Positions 20,024-28,560 of a stretch of 64,000 bases of DNA are shown piece by piece; within the stretch, counting starts at the first letter, position 1; each line of letters opens with the position of its first letter. Source of the stretch: Tranzscheliella williamsii. Its lineage: Eukaryota > Basidiomycota > Ustilaginomycetes > Ustilaginales > Ustilaginaceae. Position numbers and translations under genes: made by a program. Location of the stretch: the NCBI GenBank assembly GCA_023212725.1, contig JALBYF010000003.1, positions 124,001 to 188,000 on the forward strand, written 5' to 3'. The notes below the pieces were generated by a model. That model was not told where the DNA came from and made no database searches. It was given only the letters and a program-made list of their open reading frames with translations.

Positions 20024-21442
20024 AATGATTTCGACTTAGCAAAGGTGATCCGGTACGATACTATGACCCGGAAGGTGAATGGGGTCGGTGAGACTTACGA
20101 GCAAGGAGAGCCATTTTGGAAGCAGCGACGTCTGTGCTACACCCAACGAGAGGTGGTCAGGAACTACTCTGGTGATGAGGTCGCAGTAGGGTCGTAGTCG
20201 GGAAGCAGGACGGGCGCGACAGGGTGCGGGAGGTCGACCTGAATTTGAAAGGGCCCGGGAGCAAAGACAAGCTCAGGAGGTAATGCAGGCGCAGGCAACG
20301 GTGACAAAGTTTATGTGGTCCCATTCACGCAGGCTGTGCAGCACCAAACGGTGTCGATGGTGGTTGCAGGCCGGACAAGCCATACACAGCGCCAGTTGAG
20401 CGTAGGATTGCTACAGTAGGGATCGATGCGCGAGCGTTGACGACCGAGCTGCTGGGCTTGGCGATGGCCAGTAGACAATGGATAAGCAGCTGGACAAAGA
20501 GGAGCTTGAAATACACGCATCAGACGCAGAGAAATCATGCACAGAGACCGAGACGGCACCAACCATGTCGAGGCATGCTGAAGTGATGGCGTCACCTGTC
20601 CTTGTCAGATATGGATTCGCACTGCGACGAGAAGGAAGCGAGCATACATAAGTGAACGACGACGTGCTTCCAAGGCTGAGAAAGGCAAGAAACGTCGCAG
20701 ACTGACTTGGCTCATACTCACGACTGTGCCCAGGGTTTAGCGCAGGTGGAGGCCAAAGCAACACGACCTACTCACAGGCTCACAGACTCACAACCGGGAC
20801 TTCACCCTAAGCGTACTCCAAGCTGCAGCGAGTATTCAGATGTAAGTTGTTTCGGATTTCGTCCCCTTCCTTTTTAGGCAATGGCCTCGTCCACCGCCAC
20901 CAAAAAGCGCGAGCAGAATGCACGCAAAGCGGGGTCGCTGGAAGTAGCACACCGTGCTGCGTTGCTTATGTCGCTTATGTCGCTTGCGTTGCTTGGTCGA
21001 CTCTGGCTGAGCAGATGAGCCTTCGAGCGTGCTTTGGGTTACTCGTTAGGGGTGGATGGGGCGGGTGGAATTCGTATGCATGCGTACAGCGTCGATCAGC
21101 CCTCACAGCTTGTGCTGACGCTTCTTTGCTTGCCGTTCCATCTCCGCAAGCGCAAAGAAACTCTATGCAGCATACAGCCAACCGCCAAGACGGATGTGCG
21201 TGTCTGTTACGTTTCCGCATCCCAATGCTATCGGCCGACTAGACTTCGCCTCGGCCTTTATCCGGATCCTGCGCTGCAAACCCGCGCTCGGCAATGGCCG
21301 GATACTTGGACATGCCGCGGGCGCAACGTCTTTTACCCTTCGAGCTGGTGTCAATCTCGCCTTGATCTCGATCTGGCGCCTCACAACGACTGCCTCTTGC
21401 CCATCTTCTTGCCAGTCCACACCGCTTTGTGCAGCCTACGCC
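20024..21442. other. Divergent intergenic region between cts1 and QPRT
   Basis: 1.4 kb containing the promoters of both genes. Two copies of TTATGTCGCT occur close together near 20966-20985. No ATG-started frame has convincing protein composition and no RNA gene motif was found. Part of it on the minus strand could be a 5' leader intron of cts1. Confidence 0.4.
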
Positions 21443-22613
21443 ATGGCAGCTCCGACTGCGTCGGCACAGAGCCACGTCTTGGCGCACCTGCTGCCACCTT
21501 CATGGAAAACCAAGATCTCCGACTGGCTTAAGGAGGATTGCCCGTCGTTCGACTGGGCCGGCTATGTGGTCGGCGAGGATCCCAAGACGGCAACATTGTG
21601 GTGTAAAAGCGAGGTACGTTGGCTTCAGGCCGTCTGTTTTGAGGCGCGTGGCCCTTCCTCCATCGTCTCGAGCGCGTCTCTTGTTGGTAGCAGTGGCTGA
21701 AACGTTCCGGCGCTTTGTTTGCTGCTGCGCTGTGCTGTCGCTAGGGCTGCCTCGCCGGCGTGCCATTCTTCGACGAGGTGTTCAAGCAGCTCGAGTGTAA
21801 GGTCGAGTGGCACGTGAAGGAGGGGGAGTGGCTCTCGGCCGACCCTTCGAGTGGCAAGATGAAGGTGGCAGTGGCAACGGTCACCGGTCCCTCGCGCAAG
21901 ATCCTGCTTGGCGAGCGGGTCGCCTTGAACACGCTGGCCCGCTGCTCCGGCATTGCCACCGCCGCTGCCAAGTTCCTCGCGCAGGCTCGCGGTGCGGGCT
22001 TCCAAGGTATCGTTGCGGGCACGCGCAAGACAACGCCGGGCTTCCGCGACGTGGAGAAGTACGGCATGCTGGTCGGCGGCGTCGACCCGCACCGCTACGA
22101 CCTGAGCAGCATGGTCATGCTCAAGGACAACCACATTTGGTCGACCGGCTCGGTGACCAATGCCGTGCATGCCGCCCGCTCCGTCTGCGGCTTCTCCCTC
22201 CGCATCGACGTCGAAGTCCAGAGCTACGCCGAGGCGGTCGAGGCCATTCAGGCCGGCGCCGACGTCATTATGCTCGACAACATGGACGGCGAGACCCTCA
22301 TCTCCAACGCACAGCGTCTCAAGCAGGAGTACTCCGCCGCGAGCGGCCTCGGCGGCACCTACAAGTTCCTCCTCGAGTCGTCCGGCGGCATCGACATCGA
22401 CAACGTCCAGCAAGGCGGACACGTCCACAACGGTAAGCACCCCCTCGCCCATCCTCCTCGTCCCGCGCCCGTCAGCTCATCCTCCCTCCACTGCTCTCTC
22501 CTTTCACCTTCGTCGCTGTACATTGCACAGCTATCGACATCATCTCGACCTCGTCCATCCACCAGTCCACCAAGCATGTCGACTTTTCGCTCAAGATCGA
22601 TCCCTCATCGTAG
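21443..22613 (+). CDS. BNA6: Quinolinate phosphoribosyltransferase (nicotinate-nucleotide pyrophosphorylase)
   Basis: Converts quinolinate plus PRPP to nicotinate mononucleotide, CO2 and pyrophosphate in de novo NAD synthesis. Three exons give 313 residues: 21443-21613, 21745-22432, 22531-22613. Donors are GTACGT and GTAAGC; acceptors end CTAG and ACAG; phases match. Joined across intron 1 the protein reads [20 protein letters not shown], as expected for the family. Recognisable blocks are [56 protein letters not shown] (PRPP/quinolinate site), [24 protein letters not shown] and LLESSGGI. Exon 3 supplies the last strand and tail, [12 protein letters not shown]. Length is normal. Reading through the second intron gives a longer 326-codon frame, which is an artefact. 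Confidence 0.95.
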
Positions 22614-22878
22614 ACTCGCCTCGCAATGGAATTTCGCCACCCAGCTCATTTCGGGCCAGGTCTTGTTTCGTGCGGGAGATGGGCAGTGGAGCGCCCGCAT
22701 CGGCCCACCCGGGCTGTGTGGTCCGGGCGGTGTCGGCTGATCCGGCGTGCGATAAGGCGGCGGGGGACCGACGATGTGTCGACGCGGCGCGGTGTGGGAG
22801 GGATGGCTGAGCAGGTCGCTGCTGGGCGCGTGTTGGGGACGTCTGACCCACCACCATCCACGCGCGACGGGGAACGCC

Positions 22879-24441
22879 ATGTCTACCGCAGCGGGCAGCG
22901 ACGAGGCGGTGCGGCAGCGCACGCTCGGTAAGATCGACACGCTGGTGCGCGGCATCCTCGCCCAGCTGGCTGCGCGCGGTGCCGCGGGGACAGCAGACGG
23001 TAAGAGCGGCTGCGGGAGTGTGCGCGAGTAGGGCGGTGCTGACGCTGTGGCATGCTGCCGCGACAGAAGGGGCACACGATGGCGATGCGGCGCAATGCCG
23101 CACCGGACACGCGGCCGTGCGTGCGTCGGCGGTGCGCATCGACGCGGCGATGCTCGGTGGGGCAGAAAGGAGCAGCGACGCAGCGGACAATGCTGGGCAC
23201 CCGGCGCGGGGCGCGCCCACGCTCGTGTTTCCAACGCGGAGGGTGAGCGGGGTGAAGCGATTCGGTGAGTAGCGCGAGCGGGCGGCACGAGCGCGGCGCA
23301 AACTGACGCGCATCTCGGCATGCAGCGCAGTACCTGCGCGTTCTAGACATCGTCCAGCAGGCGCTGGTGGAAGCGCGGCTGGTTACCAAGCGGTATGTGC
23401 GCGCGGGGCGTGACAGCGGGCGGGCGAGCTGACACCTTGGCTCGGTGTAGCGATGTGTATTACCAGTGTCTGCCGCTGTTTGCGACGCAGCGCGCGTCGG
23501 ACCGTGTCGTGGACCAGCTGGCGGCGCTGCTGGGGTGCGGGCGCGGCGAGCTGGGTGTGGTTGCAGCGGCGCGCGGGCTGGTGGCGGGCGACGTCGCCCT
23601 CGTTCCGTGCGCCGGCGACAGCGGAGCACGCGGGACAGAGCCGGGCGAGGCGGCACGCAAGAGGCGGAAGGGCGCGGGTGAGGTGCGCGCAGTGGCGGGG
23701 CGCGGGAGCCTTGTGCCTGCCGAGCTTGCGCTGGGTGGGTGGACGGTGCGCAGGGGGGTCGAGGTGCGCACCGTGCTGGTGGTGGAGAAGGAGGCCGTCT
23801 TTCAGCAGCTTGTCCAGCTGCAGCGGGCGGCGGTGGGCGCGGCGGGGGGCGCGTGTGGCGCGCTCGATCTCGCGCGGACAGTGCTGGTGACGGGGCGCGG
23901 GTATCCGGACGCGGCGACGCGGGCGCTGGTGTGCCTGCTCGCGGCGGGCGATGCGCGGCTGCACTGCGCCGGGCTCTTCGACGGCGACCCATACGGCGTC
24001 GACATCCACCGCACCTACCTGCTCGCCTGCCCGCGCATCGCCTGGCTCGGCATGCAGCTCACCGACTTTATCCACCCGTCCGCCTCCTCACCCCTGCTCC
24101 CGCTACGCCGCGACGAGCGCGCCACGGCAACACGCCTGCTGCGCGCCCTCGCCCGCACGCCCACCCCGAGCGCCCACGAGCGCCTCTGGCGGTAAGCACA
24201 TCCCTCCCCCCCGCCGCCGACGTGCGCTGACACCCGCCCGCTCCTTCCCCGGACCGCACACAGCACGATGCTCACCGACATGCTCCTCTGGGGATACAAG
24301 GTGGAGATCGAAGCCGCCTACCGCTGGCGCCGTGATGCCGGCCCAGATGCGCCTACACCCCCTCGCGCCGACGCCCGCAGCACGGCGGACACGGACGGCC
24401 TCGCAGGCTACCTGACACACAAGGCGGCCGCCCCGCACTGA
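22879..24441 (+). CDS. SPO11: Meiotic recombination endonuclease SPO11 (topoisomerase VI A-like)
   Basis: Makes the programmed double-strand breaks that start meiotic recombination. Five exons give 394 residues: 22879-22999, 23067-23264, 23326-23392, 23451-24191, 24264-24441, with introns of 67, 61, 58 and 72 nt. All have GT/AG ends and consistent phase. The joined protein reads TRRVSGVKRFAQYLRVL and VTKRDVYYQCLPLFATQR. Tyr93 of RDVYY is the predicted catalytic tyrosine. The winged-helix region continues with VVDQLAALLGCGRGELGVVA. The Toprim domain shows VVEKEAVFQQL, TGRGYPDAATR and the metal-binding FDGDPYGVDIHRTY. The C-terminus MLLWGYKVEIEAAYRW is typical. Ala/Gly/Arg-rich inserts (around residues 40-65 and 150-175) are not seen in yeast. 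It lies in tandem 265 bp after QPRT. Confidence 0.92.
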
Positions 24442-24539
24442 GCACGCGGCCTTTTGGCCAACACACGAATAAAAAGCGACCGATATGCTTCCATTGCAAC
24501 GTTGATACACTGCCGCGTGGGGTGGTGTCGGCAGGGGTG

Positions 24540-25691
24540 TCAGTCACGCGGCACCGTCTGGCGGTCCGGGTCGTCGAGGGAGAAGGAGAGGTCCTTGGCG
24601 GGATGCTGCGCGGCGGCGTGATGGTCGTGGGAGGTGAGCGGCTCCTCGACGCTGAAGGTGTGCCTGTGGAGCGAGGCGGGGCGCTGTGCGGAGCCGTCGT
24701 GGCTGGAGCGGCTGAGGCCGTTGAAGGGGAGCTGGTGCTGTGCGGCGGCATCAGCGAGCGTCTCGCGCGGGATGCGGGGCGAGTAGGGCTTGTGGCAGAC
24801 GGCGTGGGAGAGGGGAGGGTAGTAGAGGCGGTAGATCCAGTAGGCGATGACGAGGCCGAGGAGGCCGCCGGCGAGGACGTCGGTGGCATGGTGGCGGTAG
24901 TCCATCGTCCTCGACACGGCAATCAGGGTGGCAGCGACAAGCGGCGTGACGCAGAGCCAGGCGGTGACGGCGTGGGCGCGGTTGTTGAAGAGATGCAGCT
25001 TGGCGGCAAGGAAGAGCGAAAGGAAGGCGAAGCCGGCAAACGAGGTCGACGCGTGGCCGGAGGGGAACGAGCGGAATCCGTCGCGCAGGACGTGGTCCTC
25101 TGGGCTGACCTGGCAGATGGCGTCGGTCACCAGGCCGTACGGCGACGCGTTGACCGCGCCCGGCGTGGGCTGGCAGCGGTCGAGCAGGTCGGGCCTGGGC
25201 CGGCCGACGGTGACCTTGAGAAGCGTGGTGATGGTCACCGTGAGTGCATGCGCGAGCACGAAGCCGAGCAATCCGTTGTGCAGGTCCCACACGCTCCTGC
25301 TGACCGCCAGACTGACACCAGCGATGATCAGCGCGGGGACGAGCACGGCGAGCACGCCGAGCAACCAGGTGGGCACACGTTCATCGACCGCATACGTGTG
25401 CTGGATCGAGGTATCTGTCAGGCTGAACTCGCGGCGAAAGCCATGAGCGGTATTGATCAACGCCAGTAGCCCCGCGAGCAGCAGTGTGATGATCCAGTCG
25501 GGCAGATACGAGCGCAGCAACTGCAGCTTGCGCTTGCGCGTCGTCGGCGGCTGATGGGACGACCATCGCAACTGACGATAAAGCGACTCCTCGTGCTGCT
25601 GCGCTGCTCGTTCCGGAGCCTGCGCACCGCCGCCTTCTTCACCCACCCGCCCGTACCGCGCCGGTGACGGCAACGACTCGCCGCCCTGCAT
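24540..25691 (-). CDS. DPP1: PAP2-family phospholipid phosphatase (DPP1/LPP1-like)
   Basis: 383 residues from ATG 25691. Six hydrophobic segments lie between about residues 63 and 290. The three phosphatase motifs are intact: K159-x6-RP (KVTVGRPRP), PSGH at 210-213, and SR-x5-H-x3-D at 260-271 (SRTMDYRHHATD). Fungal members of this layout (Dpp1, Lpp1) dephosphorylate diacylglycerol pyrophosphate, phosphatidate and lysophosphatidate in vacuolar or Golgi membranes. The cytosolic N-terminus (1-55) is polar. The ~90-residue C-terminal tail is disordered and rich in His/Ser, longer than in yeast Dpp1 and a plausible phosphoregulated region. The exact substrate cannot be told from sequence. It converges on SPO11, with about 100 bp between the stops. 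Confidence 0.9.
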   Translation of the reverse strand: MQGGESLPSPARYGRVGEEGGGAQAPERAAQQHEESLYRQLRWSSHQPPTTRKRKLQLLRSYLPDWIITLLLAGLLALINTAHGFRREFSLTDTSIQHTYAVDERVPTWLLGVLAVLVPALIIAGVSLAVSRSVWDLHNGLLGFVLAHALTVTITTLLKVTVGRPRPDLLDRCQPTPGAVNASPYGLVTDAICQVSPEDHVLRDGFRSFPSGHASTSFAGFAFLSLFLAAKLHLFNNRAHAVTAWLCVTPLVAATLIAVSRTMDYRHHATDVLAGGLLGLVIAYWIYRLYYPPLSHAVCHKPYSPRIPRETLADAAAQHQLPFNGLSRSSHDGSAQRPASLHRHTFSVEEPLTSHDHHAAAQHPAKDLSFSLDDPDRQTVPRD

Positions 25692-26479
25692 CCTGCGTCT
25701 ATAGCCGTCGAGACCCTGCGAACAAGAATGCTAAACCTACACGTGTGCGTGGCCAGAGCTACACAACCGCAGGGATGTCCAGATCGGAGGGGTCGAATGG
25801 CAGTGGGAACAGCTTGGCTGTTGCTGTGGGTTGAGAGGAAGATGTACAACAGTGCGTGCAGTGCGTGCTGGTCTGTCTGGCGAGCCGGGCCACGGAGACC
25901 GACGCCGTGTAATAGCCGGGCTTTGAAACAGGGGCAGCGGCGTCGCTTAGCGCACGCAGCGAGATGGCCAAGACTGTGTCACCGTCTGCACAGCCTGCCC
26001 GCGTGCCAAGCCGGGGCTGCCTTCGGACCCCATCCCACTGCCCGTGGCTGTCGGCCTTTCTCGTTAGCCCAATCCTGTGCTGCCTAGCCATGCCGCCGCT
26101 CCCTTGGCGACGCTGGAGCGTTGAATCTATTATTAGACATTCGCCGCGTCCGCGAGCAGGGCTGCTAGTCTGGGCCGAGCTCACGCTTCTCAACTTACGC
26201 TTTCAGTCTCACCACTGCCCTTCCGCGATGTGCGCAGAGCGGTGTGCAAGGTGCCGGGACGGTCGCAAGAGGGCCGGCGTTGGTATTTCTCATGCTTTTG
26301 GGCGGAAAGGGTAGCGCTGCACAGCGAACAGAATGATGAACGGAGATGGCTATAAGCACGCTCGTCTGTGCTGCGGGTGGCGCGACGGCCGTGAGGGCTG
26401 CGGAAACACATGGATACAAGTACAAAGGTGGCGCCGACGGAGCTGGCAGACACTGTGCGTGTCCGAGGGGGGGAGTCCA
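25692..26479. other. Intergenic region between PAP2 phosphatase and ATG6
   Basis: 790 bp between two minus-strand genes. It should hold the ATG6 3' end and the phosphatase promoter. No coding frame of protein-like composition and no RNA-gene motif was found. Confidence 0.4.
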
Positions 26480-28087
26480 CTAGCGGTCTGCACCGATGTG
26501 GGGAGATGGTGCCGTGGACGAGGCGGCAGCGTTGGCGGCGGGATGGGTGGTGGCCCAGGTGAGCAGGACGCGGCAGAGGAGGAGGGTGTGGCGGAGCGCG
26601 CGGGTCCAGGTCTCGTCGGAGCCGAACTGGAGGCGTATGCTGGCCTCGCCGATCTTGTCCTTGTTGATCGTGTGCGGTAGCCTGAGCGTGCTATCGCGCC
26701 GGGTGGCCTGGTCGGCGACCTGCTTGAGGCACGCCAGGAAGGCCACCTGCGCGTGGTCGAAGCGGCGGCTCTGCAGCAGCCGTCCGATCTGCCAGTCGCT
26801 GCTGCCGTACAGCTCATACACTGTCTTTTCGCCCTCCGCCTCGGCGTCCACTTCGCCGGCGTCGGGCGCGGCTGCGGTGCTGCCCGTTTCGGACGCCAGC
26901 GACGTCGACCCCGTGGAGGAGGGCGGCACTTGCCGCGTCTCGTCGTATCTCCAGATCACGCTGAAGCTGCCCTTGGGCACAAGGCGGTATCCGTTGAGTC
27001 GGACGCCGAGCTTACGCGCCACGACGTCGAGCAGCAGCGCTGTTTGACCCCATGCCGCATTGATCTCGTTCCACTCGACGTTCTGCCCCGCCAGCCTGCC
27101 AAGCCTTAGACTGTTGATCGTGGCGATGCCGCCGCTGTGGCCAATGCAGAAAGCGTCATTGTAGACGTTGGTAGCCTGGAGCCGTGCCAGCACCGCGGCA
27201 TCATGGTCGATCGCCATCTGAAGCGAGTCGCGCTGCTCGTGCAGCTTGTGCAGCGTCAGCGAGTGCATCGAGTACTGTGCCCAGAACCGCTCTTCCTCCA
27301 TCTCGAGCGCCTTCTCTTGGTCCGCTATTGCGGCCAGCTCCGCATCCAGCTGCGCCTTTTTCCGCTCGGCGTCCCTGAGCTCCTCAGCGGCGCGCTGTTC
27401 ATCTGCCTTGAGCTGTGCGATCTCGCTGCTCAACGCCTCGCAGTCCAGCTTCTGCTTCTGGGCCATCTCATCCGCTTCGTCGTCCAGCTGGGTCTGTAGC
27501 TTGCCACTGCTGCGCGAGCTGCGCGGCAGGACGTTGTAGCGCTTCAGCTCCGCCTCGAATTCGAGGTACGAGTCGCGCTGGCTGCGGAGCTGGGACATCT
27601 GGGCGTCCATGATGTCCAGCAGCGTGTCCGTACACGCCTTGCATAAGGGGTGGTCGATGACGGGGCCGTGCGAGGTGGAGGCCTTCTTGCGGCTCCTTGT
27701 TGGCGGCTTGGCCGCTCCTGCCCGCGCGTCCTGGGCGGGATGGGGAGGGTGCGAGAGCAGGTCGAAGAGCGCCGAGGCGGCCGCCAGCCTCGCCGAGAGC
27801 GAGTTGCTGTCGCTCGCACCCGCACTGGCGTCATTGCTGGCAGCGTCGGCCCGGAGCGGAGCATCACGCGCCCGAGCATCCCCGTAATCCCACGCTGACC
27901 CAGGCGTCGTAGCTGCACCTGGCGCTATCCTCGGGGACGCAGGGGCCTGTGAGCCAGAGGGAGCAGAGGGGTGGACGATGAACGAGTCCTGCACCAGATC
28001 GTAAGCCGACTGGTTCAGGTCGAGCTCCGTGGACACCGACGCCGCCAGCAGGAGCGGCTGTCGGCAGCGCTGGCAGCTCCACGACAT
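26480..28087 (-). CDS. ATG6: Autophagy protein Atg6/Vps30 (Beclin-1 family)
   Basis: Subunit of the Vps34 PI3-kinase complexes in autophagy and vacuolar sorting. Translation probably starts at ATG 28087 (MSWSCQRCRQPLLLAASVS), since the family begins with a CxxC motif. The frame is open upstream to 28162. A second CxxC lies in HPLCKACTDTLLDIMD. A coiled coil runs over ~residues 185-300, rich in Glu, Lys, Gln and Ala. The BARA/evolutionarily conserved domain fills the C-terminal ~220 residues: FCIGHSGGIATINSLRLGRL, VEWNEINAAWGQTALLLD, LVPKGSFSVIWRY and a C-terminal FLACLKQVADQ. Total 535 residues, near yeast Vps30 (557). A Ser/Ala-rich insert of about 90 residues sits between the N-terminal motif and the coiled coil. 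No intron is required. Confidence 0.93.
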   Translation of the reverse strand: MSWSCQRCRQPLLLAASVSTELDLNQSAYDLVQDSFIVHPSAPSGSQAPASPRIAPGAATTPGSAWDYGDARARDAPLRADAASNDASAGASDSNSLSARLAAASALFDLLSHPPHPAQDARAGAAKPPTRSRKKASTSHGPVIDHPLCKACTDTLLDIMDAQMSQLRSQRDSYLEFEAELKRYNVLPRSSRSSGKLQTQLDDEADEMAQKQKLDCEALSSEIAQLKADEQRAAEELRDAERKKAQLDAELAAIADQEKALEMEEERFWAQYSMHSLTLHKLHEQRDSLQMAIDHDAAVLARLQATNVYNDAFCIGHSGGIATINSLRLGRLAGQNVEWNEINAAWGQTALLLDVVARKLGVRLNGYRLVPKGSFSVIWRYDETRQVPPSSTGSTSLASETGSTAAAPDAGEVDAEAEGEKTVYELYGSSDWQIGRLLQSRRFDHAQVAFLACLKQVADQATRRDSTLRLPHTINKDKIGEASIRLQFGSDETWTRALRHTLLLCRVLLTWATTHPAANAAASSTAPSPHIGADR

Positions 28088-28560
28088 CCTTGCCGAGCTA
28101 CAGCAAGCATCCAGCGTCCAGTGGCGTAGGAGTCGGTGCACACAAGTGCCACAGTAAGCCACACTAAGGTAGCAGCCAAAGTTCGTTGGTATGATGGTGT
28201 TGGTTAGGGCAGTCGTGTTGGTCTGCGCGCCTTATGCATGCATCTCCACGGGCAGTCAGGATATCAATCTAACACGCCTCCCCTTTTCGCATCTACGCTT
28301 AGCATGGCGCACTCTTCTTCAAATAGCAGGCCTCTACCCAGAACTTGCGATAGATAACACCTGCGATCCTCAGCTCAGCCATGTACTGGTCGAGATGTCG
28401 TCCACGTATTTGTTGCCGCGACGCTGATGTGAGGCTTTTGACTACAAATACAACAATGAGGCGTGATGCTCGGGTTAACGGCAAACCTTCTTCCTTGCAT
28501 GGCGCTACGATATGGCCGAGCAGGTCGTGAGACCTGCGTTCGCGACGGTGCGAGCGGAGC
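28088..28560. other. Short intergenic region upstream of ATG6
   Basis: About 470 bp holding the ATG6 promoter and the 3' end of the GLTSCR1-domain gene. Nothing else recognisable was seen. Confidence 0.4.

Noticed and set aside
22591..23313. Minus-strand frames of ~240 codons, Arg/Ser/Pro-rich
   Set aside because: They overlap the QPRT 3' end and SPO11 5' exons in the opposite direction and have shuffled-looking composition.
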